A stretch of DNA of 54,008 nt from Negativicutes bacterium (GCA_031292035.1 JARLHX010000314.1:1-54008), one strand, 5' to 3'. Numbered from the stretch's first letter, positions 1 to 8,124 are shown. A program made the numbers and translations. Notes: generated from the sequence alone by a model not told the origin.

Positions 1-29
1 CTTCCCGGGCACCATATTTACCTTAGAAG

Positions 30-57
30 GACTCGGATATTTATCCGGGTCTTTTTT
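30..57 (+). terminator. Rho-independent terminator of an upstream gene
   Basis: A 9-bp stem (30-38 with 43-51, one T-G wobble) with loop ATTT is followed directly by six Ts (52-57). This is a standard + strand terminator. The gene it ends lies outside the window to the left. Confidence 0.8.
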
Positions 58-60
58 ATG

Positions 61-320
61 TTTGCAGGTTTGAATAATGAGTAGCTATTATATGGGTTCG
101 GGGCAAAGGCTGTTTTACTGAAACTAAGACTGGGTACTTTCAGAAAAAATAACGAGTAAGGAAGTTCATATTACACTGCATTTCGCTTCTTCTTTAGCAC
201 AGTTACGGCATGCTCGCAATCTTTTCAGGCTGGACGAACTTCAAAGATGCTAGGTGCGCTCCGGCAGTATGGAGAGAAATAGTGAATATCCATGTTTACA
301 TACTCATTCCCTCTGTCACT
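61..320. other. Intergenic stretch, nothing recognised
   Basis: Between the left-edge terminator and the terminator of the iron-sulfur gene there is no open frame with a ribosome binding site, no repeat and no RNA gene that I can recognise. Confidence 0.5.
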
Positions 321-360
321 GAAAAGGACCTCCACCGCACGATACTCCGATAGAGGTCCT
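321..360 (-). terminator. Terminator of the QueG-like gene (minus strand)
   Basis: An 8-bp perfect stem (AGGACCTC at 325-332 with GAGGTCCT at 353-360) lies 35 bases beyond the stop of the minus-strand gene at 395. Read on the minus strand it is followed by TTTTC, a short T run. Position and orientation fit termination of that gene; the short T run makes it a weaker example. Confidence 0.6.
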
Positions 361-394
361 ATGTCAAATCAACAGGGGACGGAGATTGGCACGA

Positions 395-1240
395 TCAGGG
401 ATACGGCTCACGGCCAACCGGGATACCTTCCTCGCAGGGGACTCTAGTTTGACACAGGCCACACCCGGTTATAGGAACACCGTAAGTAGGGCCGACCGCT
501 TTTTTGACGGTGCCGTGCACATAGGCGCAGCACTTGTCCTTGTCATGCCCGGCAGCGGAAATCGCTCCGGCCGGACACCGTTTTATGCAGGCTCCGCAGG
601 TTTGTTCGCGGTAATAAAGACAGTTAGCGCGGTGGTTGGGATAAATCCGGGGCGACGGCTCCATTTCCAGGTCGGTAATAACACTGCCCAAGCGCTGGGC
701 AATGCCTTTGGGGGTGATCATAGCGTCGCTCAGGCTGAAGGTTCCAAGACCGGCGGCGTATGCTGCATGGCGCTCAGAGAAGGTGGAGGCAATGCCGACC
801 GGGGTATCACACTGGCGCTGCCAGATAGGTAGTAACTGTGGCGCGGCGGCGTGGTAGCCATGGGAAATGAGAAATTCGACGACATGAAGGCGAAGCGCAT
901 CGTTGAACTTCTCGCCGAACCCCCTTGTCTGTGCCCACTGCAGCGACGGATAAACCGTTTCGCCGCGGTTGGTCATTCTGGTGGCCTTCGTTATCGGCAG
1001 TACCCAGGAAATAACGGTCACCGGCTTCCAGTTACCCTGTTCAGGAGAGCTGTTGACAAGTTCCTGCGGCGTCAAGTGGAAATCGCCGATGATAGTTTTG
1101 TACTGAGCAAACAGCGGGTCGTCGGCGCTGGCAAAGCCAACCAGGGGTTGGTCAAAATAGGGTCGATCACAGTCGGGAAACCGGTTGGCCGGATTTTCGG
1201 CGACAAAGCGACGAATTTCATCGATGAGTAGCTGCTTCAC
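395..1240 (-). CDS. 4Fe-4S protein related to epoxyqueuosine reductase
   Basis: 281 aa. The C-terminal third carries a ferredoxin-like pattern: CGACIKRCP (CxxCxxxCP) about residue 214, followed by CC, CGLC and a last VPCE cysteine, giving enough cysteines for two [4Fe-4S] clusters. This spacing and the surrounding sequence match the QueG-like family, in which true QueG reduces epoxyqueuosine in tRNA. QueG proper is about 370-380 aa, so this shorter protein is more likely a paralogue of unknown substrate than the tRNA enzyme. GTG start, with AAAGGGGG nine bases upstream. The gene stands alone, with its own terminator at 321-360. The family is seen; the reaction is not known. Confidence 0.75.
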   Translation of the reverse strand: MKQLLIDEIRRFVAENPANRFPDCDRPYFDQPLVGFASADDPLFAQYKTIIGDFHLTPQELVNSSPEQGNWKPVTVISWVLPITKATRMTNRGETVYPSLQWAQTRGFGEKFNDALRLHVVEFLISHGYHAAAPQLLPIWQRQCDTPVGIASTFSERHAAYAAGLGTFSLSDAMITPKGIAQRLGSVITDLEMEPSPRIYPNHRANCLYYREQTCGACIKRCPAGAISAAGHDKDKCCAYVHGTVKKAVGPTYGVPITGCGLCQTRVPCEEGIPVGREPYP

Positions 1241-1574
1241 GGAGAGGGCCCCCTTTGAAGTGAATTTTGCTTTCTAGCAACTATTTTATCATTTTCTTCA
1301 TTGGCTTTGGTGTAAACTACGGACTTTCGGCGATACTCCTTTTCCGGGATGCGTTTTAGATGCCCTTTGTGTTCTATAATAGGCGATTCTGTATGGGGAC
1401 CTGTTATGGATAAATATGGACGTAACCGGCGTATATAATTTGGATTACAACATCTTTGACCACGTCATTAGGTAAAATTTTTGTTTTTATCGTTAAAGAT
1501 GGTTCAGTAAAAGTTAGCTGCAAATCCCATTATTTCGCGAATTTGATGTACATCGATATGGCAGCTCATACTTC

Positions 1575-1646
1575 ATGGGCTGATTAGTGCAATAGTGTAC
1601 CTCTACGGGACCTAAAGGACCCTAGACGGTACGGACCAAACATTGA
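1575..1646 (+). promoter_or_regulatory. Conserved block upstream of sigma-54 promoter, copy 1
   Basis: This 72-bp block is about 74% identical (my count 53 of 72, one gap) to 28539-28609. Both copies lie just upstream of a sigma-54 promoter. The most conserved parts are ATGGGC, GTGCAA, GTACC, CTA-GGGA and CAAACATTGA. The block ends 56 bases before the GG of the -24 box. It is a candidate activator binding region. An alternative is a remnant of the 3' end of a gene, because many differences fall on third codon positions when read in the frame giving WAD-C--VPLR. Confidence 0.55.
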
Positions 1647-1699
1647 AGTAATCTCCGCTGCGCATAGACAGGGTAAAGACAAATGGTTAAAAAATGGTA

Positions 1700-1716
1700 T
1701 TGGCACGATTATTGCA
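1700..1716 (+). promoter_or_regulatory. Sigma-54 (RpoN) promoter
   Basis: TTGGCACGATTATTGCA matches the -24/-12 consensus almost perfectly: GG at 1702-1703 and GC at 1714-1715, exactly 12 bases apart. Transcription would begin near 1727 and run through an AT-rich leader of about 200 bases into the membrane protein gene at 1939, perhaps on into the stress/envelope genes after it. Sigma-54 promoters need an enhancer-binding activator; none is encoded in the window. Confidence 0.85.
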
Positions 1717-1847
1717 TATATAATTGGTGCTTACATGAAAGAGTTTTATTAATTATATAAAACATATTGTATTAATGATAAAAAATATTAAATAAATATG
1801 GAATTATGCTTAAAAAATTAATTATGCGTGAATCGGAAGGATGCACT

Positions 1848-1886
1848 ATGGGGCCGGCATCCCGGGCCGAAGGGACCCCGCGCTGA
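1848..1886 (+). other. Possible 12-codon leader peptide
   Basis: An ATG at 1848, seven bases after GGAAGG (1835-1840), opens a frame of 12 codons that stops at 1884-1886. It lies in the leader behind the sigma-54 promoter and ahead of the gene at 1939. The good ribosome binding site is the only support; it may instead reflect a longer form of the next gene starting at GTG 1828. Confidence 0.2.
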
Positions 1887-1938
1887 GGATAGGTCGTCGA
1901 TTGGAATCAATGGGAATGGAAAGGTGGTGGCTCAGATC

Positions 1939-2244
1939 ATGGAAGTGTTAATGCTTGGAGGGCTGTTACTGGGTATAGTCAGCATGTTCATCGCTTTTTC
2001 AAGGGGATCCTCTACGGATGACGGTCCGCAGCAAGCGTATGTCATCAAGGGGTTGGTCCTTGCGTTCTTTGCGGTGGGCGCGTTTAACGTCGGGAGGGGG
2101 CTGCTTGGTGTGATGCCTGCCAATACGCTGGATTCGGGTTACCTGACAATGGGTGGATGGGCCTTCGCGGGGCCACTCATATTGCTCTTTCTTTTTGGAT
2201 TCAGTTACAGACGTAAAATCCGGCAGACTGCTTCACGTTTCTGA
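1939..2244 (+). CDS. Small membrane protein of unknown function
   Basis: About 101 aa from ATG 1939, with AAGGTGG (1921-1927) upstream. The protein is mostly hydrophobic: segments near residues 3-20, 37-57 and 70-90 look like three membrane spans, and the tail is basic (RRKIRQ). A longer frame from GTG 1828 exists, but its extra residues are proline/arginine-rich and unlike protein, so I prefer 1939. It is the first gene after the sigma-54 promoter at 1700. I do not recognise the family. Confidence 0.6.
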   Translation: MEVLMLGGLLLGIVSMFIAFSRGSSTDDGPQQAYVIKGLVLAFFAVGAFNVGRGLLGVMPANTLDSGYLTMGGWAFAGPLILLFLFGFSYRRKIRQTASRF

Positions 2245-2419
2245 GAACGAAGGAGCAGGCGATTATCGATAATGTTCATAAAAAGAAAGGACGAGTGACA
2301 GATATGGGTACGTAATGAGAGTGTGCTAACTTACGAAGATTGGCCGCTGTTCGCGCCGACTTGGTGAAAAACTTAATAATTTAGCAAAAAACAAAAAAAT
2401 GCAAGGAGATTTCAGAAAA

Positions 2420-3346
2420 ATGAGACAATTTAGTTTGCGTCTATTACTTTCAGTATGTCTGATTATAGTGGGGATCACCGGTACCGCTTGGGCGGCAGTT
2501 GCACCAGAAACGCCCGTCAATTTGACAACCCTGCAATGGGTGGGTCACAACTTCGTGTTTTTAGCTTTGCCAGCCGACAAGCAAGCTGACGGCTACGGCA
2601 TTTTTGCGGCCGACCAAGCTGCCCAAGGTTTTCAAGAAGACCGCACGGTACGGCTTTCCTACCTCCAAAATGTCGGCAAACTGGTCACGGTTACTGACGT
2701 GACCCCCTATACCGCGGGTGACAACAAGTACGACTACGTTGTCGCCATGACCGAGATCGGCACAGGCTACAAGTTCGTCGGGCGTACTAGCCGGGGATCG
2801 TTGGAAGGTCTCGCCTTGGCTGAGGACATCACCAAAGCCAGGCAGCAGTTTTTAGGCAAAACGATTTATCCCAAGAGCCGCAGCTTGGAAGCGGTAAACG
2901 CCCAGCCTGGCGGCATGAATCCCGCGTCGGTGACAATCCGGATCGGTTCAGCGGTGACTGTAACAGATGTATATGCCGGTATCCAGTCCCGGGAGCCGAT
3001 TTGGCTGATCGTCTCGGCAAACGGGCAGCAGGCGATCCTGCCGATCGCTTATAGCTGGACCAACCAGAACGTGAGTAACGTGACACAAAATCCGCCTTGG
3101 AAGATGGCGCTGTTTATGGACGATCCCCGCACTACACTTGGTTGGTCCACAGCTCTGTGGACCCAAATTGAATCAGGCTCAGTACAGGAAGGAATGACCA
3201 AAGACCAAGTCCGGCTCAGTTGGGGTCCGCCTAACCGCGTCGACCAAGGTGCCGCCGGATCGGTTTGGCTTTACGGGACTAAAACTCTCAAGTTTACCGG
3301 TGATCAGCTGACCTCCATGGAAACCGTCGTTGGGCCTACACCTTAA
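2420..3346 (+). CDS. Secreted protein with C-terminal BamE/SmpA-like motif
   Basis: About 308 aa. ATG 2420 is preferred because AAGGAG (2403-2408) sits 11 bases upstream; the in-frame ATG at 2399 lies before that site. A signal peptide is clear (basic start, hydrophobic core LLLSVCLIIVGITGTAWA, cleavage after AWA). The middle has no motif I recognise. The last 60 residues (EGMTKDQVRLSWGPPNRVD, then W-YG and L-F--DQL) resemble the small outer-membrane lipoprotein fold of BamE/SmpA, where a short helix is followed by strands. No lipobox cysteine is visible, so it is probably a soluble envelope protein. Function unknown. Confidence 0.7.
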   Translation: MRQFSLRLLLSVCLIIVGITGTAWAAVAPETPVNLTTLQWVGHNFVFLALPADKQADGYGIFAADQAAQGFQEDRTVRLSYLQNVGKLVTVTDVTPYTAGDNKYDYVVAMTEIGTGYKFVGRTSRGSLEGLALAEDITKARQQFLGKTIYPKSRSLEAVNAQPGGMNPASVTIRIGSAVTVTDVYAGIQSREPIWLIVSANGQQAILPIAYSWTNQNVSNVTQNPPWKMALFMDDPRTTLGWSTALWTQIESGSVQEGMTKDQVRLSWGPPNRVDQGAAGSVWLYGTKTLKFTGDQLTSMETVVGPTP

Positions 3347-3448
3347 GTAGCAGGGGCTGGCAGTCGCTGGCCGACGAAGTACTAAAATGTTTTCGGCCAA
3401 GCGGCGGCTGAGCACACAAGGTAATAGTAGTTGGAATGGGGGGAGACC

Positions 3449-3769
3449 ATGTACGACATAGGGGGCGCCAGTTTACTCTGGTTTATAGTGATTGGCACTA
3501 CCGCGGGATGGTTTGCAGGTCAGATTACGCGGGGCGGCGGATTCGGCCTCGTGGGGGATCTTGCCGTAGGAATTTTCGGGGCTACCATGGGCGGTTTTCT
3601 GGCTAACCTATTAGGGCTACATGTCTACGGATTGGTTGGCGATATTGTTACAGCTACAGTTGGGGCGACTGCCCTGCTGACGGTATACGGATTTTTTAGC
3701 CGGGAAATCGCCGACCGACCACACTCTGCCAGATCGATAATGCGATCCAGGCAATATGTAAGGAGATGA
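3449..3769 (+). CDS. GlsB/YeaQ/YmgE-family membrane protein
   Basis: About 106 aa with three hydrophobic spans and the glycine-rich pattern of the transglycosylase-associated (GlsB/YeaQ/YmgE) family: GTTAGWFAGQI, then GDLAVGIFGATMGGFLA. Members are small, stress-induced inner-membrane proteins of unknown mechanism. ATG 3449 is chosen because GGGGGGAG lies directly before it; the earlier TTG at 3431 precedes that site. The tail after residue 90 (basic, RSIMRSRQYVRR) is longer than usual. It is followed after four bases by the SYLF gene, so the two are probably co-transcribed. Confidence 0.8.
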   Translation: MYDIGGASLLWFIVIGTTAGWFAGQITRGGGFGLVGDLAVGIFGATMGGFLANLLGLHVYGLVGDIVTATVGATALLTVYGFFSREIADRPHSARSIMRSRQYVRR

Positions 3770-3773
3770 CAAC

Positions 3774-4346
3774 ATGCGTTTGAACATATTGATGAAAACC
3801 CTCGCCATATTGATGGTATTGATGGTGATGACTATTGCCGCAGTGAGCGCGGCAAGTGTTGAAGAAAAACGCCAGGCCATCCGGAATGTAACGACTGAAA
3901 CGCTGAACGAAGTATATAGCGCTCAACCCAAGGCCAGGGACGCCGTCGCCAACGCGGCTGGGTATGCCGCGTTTACCATCACTGACGCTAAATTGGTCTT
4001 TTTCGGCGGCGGGGGCGGCAAGGGCATGTCGGTAAATAACAGCACCGGCCAAGAGATATTTATGGGGACCGGCGATGTGCAAGTCGGCTTTGGGCTGGGG
4101 ATAAAGAAATACGAGGTGCTATTTATCTTTGGCACAGATGCGGCTCTTTCTGATTTCGGCAATAACGGCTGGGAACTGGGCGGTCAGGCAACCCTTGCCG
4201 CGACGGACAGTGTGAGTGGCGGTTCTTTAGAAGGCGCTGTTTCCGTGGGCCCGGACATCTGGATGTATCAAGTGACCGACAAAGGCCTCGAAGCCAGCAT
4301 AACGGTCAGGGGCATCCGTTATTTCAAGGACAAGTCGTTGAACTAA
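3774..4346 (+). CDS. Secreted SYLF (Ysc84) domain lipid-binding protein
   Basis: 190 aa. A signal peptide (residues 1-26, ending VSAAS) is followed by a SYLF/Ysc84 domain covering nearly all the rest: the markers AAGYAAFTITDAKLVFFGGGGG, GTGDVQVGFGLGIKKYEV and a final GGSLEGAVSVGPDIWMYQ are typical. In other bacteria and in eukaryotes the domain binds membrane lipids. Start ATG 3774 has AAGGAGATG upstream. It lies four bases behind the GlsB-like gene. Envelope location follows from the signal peptide; the role is inferred only. Confidence 0.85.
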   Translation: MRLNILMKTLAILMVLMVMTIAAVSAASVEEKRQAIRNVTTETLNEVYSAQPKARDAVANAAGYAAFTITDAKLVFFGGGGGKGMSVNNSTGQEIFMGTGDVQVGFGLGIKKYEVLFIFGTDAALSDFGNNGWELGGQATLAATDSVSGGSLEGAVSVGPDIWMYQVTDKGLEASITVRGIRYFKDKSLN

Positions 4347-4395
4347 AGGTTAGTGAGCTAAAGAGTACCACGAATTGGACAGAGGAGTAAAATCG

Positions 4396-5427
4396 ATGCG
4401 AAATAAATGGATGACCATTTTCACCGCGCTTCTTATCTTGCTTTTTGTGGTTACTCCGGCGTTGGCTGCGCCGGAGAACCAAAGCCGGGGCGGAGACAAC
4501 AGCGGTAATTCCCCGGGTTACTACATCTGGCAGGATGGAGACCGGTGGTATTTAGAAGTTGCCAACAATGAAGGAGAACGCCAGTTCACGGGCTCGATTC
4601 AGACGAACGGAGAGTTTGTGCAAGTCAGGGCCTTGGCTACCGAACAAACCGACCGCATTCATGTGGACGCCGAGCGGAATAGAATTGGCTTTCGCTTTCA
4701 AACCAGGCGGGAAAATGATGGGTTGTCGTTTACTGTGTCTGATGGTGCGATGTTGAATATAGCGCTGTACATCGACGGGCAGCCTGTTGATCCGTCCAGA
4801 ATTCACCTCGGCAGGCGGAACCAAAGTCCAGACAACAATCCGTTCCGAATCAACCTGCACGGTGATCTGTACGGACCTGGCAGCCGTATAAACTATACTG
4901 GCCGTCCGACCATGTTTGATCCAGGCAACTCGCTGGGATACTTCATTTGGCAAGATGGCGACCGGTGGTATATCGAAACGACAGCCAACGGCAGGGAACA
5001 GAATTTTAAAGGGATAATCGAGACGCAGGGAAAATTCGCCGATATCCGGACCGTGGCCGCCCGCAGAAGCGACCGCGTTGGACAAAGCCCGCTTGAAAAG
5101 ATATTCGACTTGGCTGAGCGGAATATTGACGCCAACAATGACCGCGTTACTGTAAATTCCGACAACAATCGAATCAACATCAGCTTCAGAACCGCCCAAG
5201 AGGCGGACGGGATATCGTTTACCCTGCGCGATAGCGAGTTTATGAAGTTCACGCTATACATTGACGGACAGGTCATTGATCCGTCCAGAGTTTACCTTGG
5301 CAGGCAGAACCGGAACCCGGGCGAGAATCCATTCCGAATCGTTATGGGCGACGCCGGGTATGCCCCGCATGACCATGACAACTATTATCAAGGGCGACCA
5401 GCCGGATTTGACCCTGGCCAACGGTGA
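4396..5427 (+). CDS. Secreted protein with two tandem copies of one domain
   Basis: About 343 aa. After a signal peptide (cleavage near LAAPE) come two homologous halves, each about 140-160 residues. Both open with GY-IWQDGDRWY-E, carry a central IGFRFQTR/INISFRTA strand, and end with LYIDGQ-(V/I)DPSR--LGR-N and PFRI. The second half has a 20-residue insert rich in D and N. The halves have diverged but stay in register, so this is an old internal duplication. The pattern suggests beta-sandwich domains; I recognise no family. ATG 4396 has GAGGAG upstream. It lies in the run of secreted stress-type genes. Confidence 0.7.
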   Translation: MRNKWMTIFTALLILLFVVTPALAAPENQSRGGDNSGNSPGYYIWQDGDRWYLEVANNEGERQFTGSIQTNGEFVQVRALATEQTDRIHVDAERNRIGFRFQTRRENDGLSFTVSDGAMLNIALYIDGQPVDPSRIHLGRRNQSPDNNPFRINLHGDLYGPGSRINYTGRPTMFDPGNSLGYFIWQDGDRWYIETTANGREQNFKGIIETQGKFADIRTVAARRSDRVGQSPLEKIFDLAERNIDANNDRVTVNSDNNRINISFRTAQEADGISFTLRDSEFMKFTLYIDGQVIDPSRVYLGRQNRNPGENPFRIVMGDAGYAPHDHDNYYQGRPAGFDPGQR

Positions 5428-5532
5428 GACGGCTAAGCCTCACTGACAGCCGGTAGTGAATTACGGAAGGGCCAATCGGTGCCGACTGTGGAACAAACGG
5501 CGGCAGCATGAGAAATAAAGGAGTCAAGTATT

Positions 5533-5934
5533 GTGAAAAAAATGGCGAAGAAAGTAATCATCTACTCGCTGTTGGCGGGTAGTATGCAGTGCGGCTTCAG
5601 CGCAGCGATAGTGGAGGCTGCACCGAATGATCGGCAGCAACAGGATCGGGGGCGTCAGGAGCAGGATCAGCGAGACCAGAGGGATCAGCGGGATCAGCGG
5701 GATCAGCGGGAACAGAAGAATCGGCAGCAACAGGATCAGCGGGACCGGCAGGATAATGAGCGGCAATATCGGCAGCACCTGGAGAATGCTCGGCACGAGC
5801 AAGAGCAGCAGCGGCATGAGAATGAAGGCTGGCAGGCGTGGAATGATCGGCAGTGGCTGGAAAACGAGCGACATGACCGGGAGATGCAGCAGATAGAAAT
5901 AGATGTGTTGGCTTTATTCGTGATTTTGAAATAA
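5533..5934 (+). CDS. Secreted Asp-Gln-Arg repeat protein
   Basis: 133 aa from GTG 5533, ten bases after AAAGGAG. A signal peptide (residues 1-30, ending VEAAP) precedes a highly charged, low-complexity region with the triplet DQR repeated (DQRDQRDQRDQRDQRE) and later segments rich in E, R, Q and W. At DNA level a 9-bp unit (GGGATCAGC) is repeated from about 5675 to 5712, so the copy number may vary between strains by slippage. The end (IDVLALFVILK) is hydrophobic and unlike the rest, which hints at a frameshifted or recently altered tail. No family recognised. Confidence 0.6.
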   Translation: MKKMAKKVIIYSLLAGSMQCGFSAAIVEAAPNDRQQQDRGRQEQDQRDQRDQRDQRDQREQKNRQQQDQRDRQDNERQYRQHLENARHEQEQQRHENEGWQAWNDRQWLENERHDREMQQIEIDVLALFVILK

Positions 5935-6041
5935 ATCCAGAATACAACTACTTGCCCGCCTTTTCTGCGCCCACCATTGCCAGGCTCAAATCCAGGCAAT
6001 GGTTCGGCCGTAGCGGAGAAGACGCGCCCTGCGTATCCAGT

Positions 6042-6076
6042 AAACCCGCCGGGTGGAAACACCCGCTCGGCGGGTT
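6042..6076. other. GC-rich hairpin in intergenic region
   Basis: AAACCCGCCGGGTG and CACCC--TCGGCGGGTT pair around a GAAA loop, giving a strong hairpin between the repeat protein and the YflT-like gene. There is no T run on either side, so it may act as an mRNA end-stabiliser or a decayed terminator. Confidence 0.45.
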
Positions 6077-6195
6077 GATCGCGATGCCTGATAAACAAAG
6101 GGCGGCGCAAGCTAAAGACAATATGATGATGATCGACGCCAGGTAGGCATTCACCTATGGAATACGGCGTCAAAAATTTAAGGAGGGTATAAATT

Positions 6196-6726
6196 ATGTC
6201 TATGAAACAAAGCGCAATTGTGGCGACTTACACTACCCACACCGAGGCCGAGGCTGCTGTCAAGACAGTCCAGAAGGCTGGATTTGAAATGAAAAAGTTG
6301 TCTATCGTAGGCAAGGACTATCATTCCGATGAACAAGTGGTGGGCTATTACAATATCGGTGACCGTGCGAAAAGCTGGGGAAAGTACGGGGCATTCTGGG
6401 GTGGACTATGGGGGTTGCTTTTTGGTTCCGCGTTTTTTTTCATTCCGGGTTTTGGCCCGGTTGTCGTAGCCGGTCCGCTGGTAATTTGGATTATCGGAGC
6501 ACTTGAAGGAGCCGTTGTCGTTGGTGGACTGAGCGCCATTGGAGCGGGACTTTTCAGCATCGGTATTCCAAATGATAGCATTGTTCAATATGAGACATCC
6601 CTCAAAGCGAACAAATTCTTACTGATAGTGCATAGTACTCCTGACGAAGTGGAACAGGCCCGCAAAATATTGGCATCAACCAAGGCCGCAGAGACAATGG
6701 TCCATCATGACCTAAACGCGAAATGA
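6196..6726 (+). CDS. YflT/GspM-like general stress protein with membrane region
   Basis: 176 aa. The first 55 residues (AIVATYTTHTEAEAAVKTVQKAGF, then KKLSIVGKDY) form the alpha/beta domain of the YflT/general stress protein 17M family. The middle (residues 65-125) is a glycine-rich hydrophobic block with two likely membrane spans. The end (SLKANKFLLIVHSTPDEVEQARKIL) resembles a second small alpha/beta unit. Start ATG 6196 has AAGGAGGG eight bases upstream. In Bacillus the family is SigB-controlled; here its neighbours are other small stress proteins. Confidence 0.75.
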   Translation: MSMKQSAIVATYTTHTEAEAAVKTVQKAGFEMKKLSIVGKDYHSDEQVVGYYNIGDRAKSWGKYGAFWGGLWGLLFGSAFFFIPGFGPVVVAGPLVIWIIGALEGAVVVGGLSAIGAGLFSIGIPNDSIVQYETSLKANKFLLIVHSTPDEVEQARKILASTKAAETMVHHDLNAK

Positions 6727-6789
6727 TGAAGGCGACTGACGTTGTTGAGACTGAGTTGTAAAAATATAGATGTGAAGGAGGAAGAAGCC

Positions 6790-6939
6790 ATGTTGTGGAC
6801 AATATGCGTTATCTTCATAGTGATGTGGCTGTTAGGTATGGTTACTTCATATACCATGGGTGGTCTGATCCATGTTCTGCTCGTCATCGCCATCATAATG
6901 GCTCTGGTTAACATCATCAGAGGCCGGCGGGTCGTGTAG
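6790..6939 (+). CDS. lmo0937-family small membrane protein
   Basis: About 49 aa from ATG 6790, with GAAGGAGG upstream. The pattern MLWTICVIFIVMWLLG, SYTMGGLIHVLLVIAII and a basic end (IIRGRR) matches the widespread lmo0937 family of two-span membrane peptides, whose role is unknown. The start upstream at TTG 6742 has no ribosome binding site and adds unrelated residues. It follows the YflT-like gene by 63 bases. Confidence 0.8.
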   Translation: MLWTICVIFIVMWLLGMVTSYTMGGLIHVLLVIAIIMALVNIIRGRRVV

Positions 6940-7017
6940 GACGCGTTCCTGGGATTGTAAATATCGTTTAAAGAACTTCTGCCTGGGAAGAAAAAAGGTG
7001 TAATGTGTCGTGAACCT

Positions 7018-7063
7018 CAGAGGTGGGAAATAGGCTGCCAGGATCAGCTCTTTTGCACCTCTG
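7018..7063. other. Hairpin in the 245-bp leader of the ester-cyclase-like gene
   Basis: CAGAGGTG (7018-7025) and CACCTCTG (7056-7063) pair perfectly, and a second imperfect hairpin (CGGGTTC with GAATCCCG) follows near 7098-7120. The region may be a structured leader of the gene at 7185. I do not recognise a known riboswitch class in it. Confidence 0.3.
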
Positions 7064-7184
7064 AAGGTTTACGTAGTCCCCAGAATTGAACGAAACGGGT
7101 TCAGTGAGGAATCCCGCCGGTTTATGCAAGTGGAATAAGCCGCCTAAACGGTGAAAGATTATTCGAAGGAAGGAGAAGACAGTT

Positions 7185-7835
7185 ATGATGAATTCGTCAA
7201 AATGCAACAGATGCAAAGAGATCTGTTGCATGACCAATAGCGGAATGAAAAAAATAGTTCTTAGTATAAGTTTGATAAGTTTGACGGTATTGATAATATT
7301 GGGCCTGGTTGTTCCGGTGTCGGCCGCTGATGTCGGAGATAGCAATTTTTCACCAGACATGCAGGGAGTAATTGACCAACTGGAAAGGCATACTGATGAA
7401 AAATCTCCAGTAGACAAGAATTTAGATACTTTTGACACGCTGGATTTTGTTGTGTTTAATAATCAAGATTGGGTGAGACTCCACGAGAGTCACTCACACG
7501 ATGTAATTGTCAATTGGCCTGACGGGCATCAAACTCGCGGTATAGACAAACATATTGAAGATCTGAAGGCGATGTTTGTTTATGCTCCTGATACTCAAAT
7601 CAAAGTTCATCCTATCAAAATCGGGTCAGGTGAATTTACTGCGGTAACCGGTATTATGTCCGGCACGTTCAGTAAGCCTATGCCTGTTGGTGATGGTAAG
7701 GTCATTCAACCTACCGGCAAGAAATACTCCATCTTCATGTGCACTGTAGCGCATTGGGCAGACGGTGTGATGATTGAAGAATGGTTGTATTGGGATAATC
7801 TCACCTTTATGAAGCAGATAGGATTGTTGCAATAA
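7185..7835 (+). CDS. Secreted SnoaL-like (NTF2-fold) ester-cyclase-family protein
   Basis: 216 aa. A basic, cysteine-containing N-terminus (CNRCKEICC) leads into a hydrophobic segment (residues 23-47, ending VSA), so the protein is exported or anchored. The rest has the NTF2-like ester cyclase pattern: FNNQDWVRLHESHSHDVIVNWPDG, a middle FTAVTGIMSGTFSKP and the end EEWLYWDNLTFMKQIGLL. Relatives include SnoaL polyketide cyclases, but most are of unknown function. Start ATG 7185 has GAAGGAAGGAG upstream; Met21 is an alternative start just before the signal. Stands alone. Confidence 0.75.
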   Translation: MMNSSKCNRCKEICCMTNSGMKKIVLSISLISLTVLIILGLVVPVSAADVGDSNFSPDMQGVIDQLERHTDEKSPVDKNLDTFDTLDFVVFNNQDWVRLHESHSHDVIVNWPDGHQTRGIDKHIEDLKAMFVYAPDTQIKVHPIKIGSGEFTAVTGIMSGTFSKPMPVGDGKVIQPTGKKYSIFMCTVAHWADGVMIEEWLYWDNLTFMKQIGLLQ

Positions 7836-7941
7836 TGACTTAAGCGCTATTCTAGCAATACATTTGGTCTGTGGCGGTTTAAATAACGTTACAATGACGC
7901 GAAGTTGCAGTTTTGTGTCAACATCTGGAGGAGGGAAAAAG

Positions 7942-8124
7942 TTGGATGCTTTGCTGGAAAACTCCCGAAAAATGATAGTTCAATTTGATGCTTCCGATCA
8001 TAAAATCTACTTTAATCTCGATAGCGGGAGCGTTGCGGGGACGTTGGTTGTTACGAAAAACAATGAAGGTAAAACGGCACTGCATATTTATAAAGATAAG
8101 ATTTCCGGCTCTAAAAGGCGATAA
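7942..8124 (+). CDS. Small soluble protein, unknown
   Basis: About 60 aa from TTG 7942, six bases after GGAGGAGGG (7927-7935), one of the best ribosome binding sites in this part of the window. The product (KMIVQFDASDHKIYFNLDSG, then LVVTKNNEGKTALHIYKDK) looks like a small beta-rich protein with a lysine-rich end. A longer frame from 7864 exists but reads through the ribosome binding site. No family recognised. Confidence 0.5.
   Translation: MDALLENSRKMIVQFDASDHKIYFNLDSGSVAGTLVVTKNNEGKTALHIYKDKISGSKRR

Noticed and set aside
5627..5896. Long open frames on both strands over the DQR repeat gene
   Set aside because: They are products of the 9-bp DNA repeat, which keeps all frames open; only the frame with GTG 5533 has a signal peptide and ribosome binding site.
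5948..6154. Minus-strand frame with a signal-like start (MNAYLASIIIILSLACAA)
   Set aside because: No ribosome binding site, GTG start, and the frame runs through the GC hairpin at 6042-6076 with non-protein-like residues after position 25.
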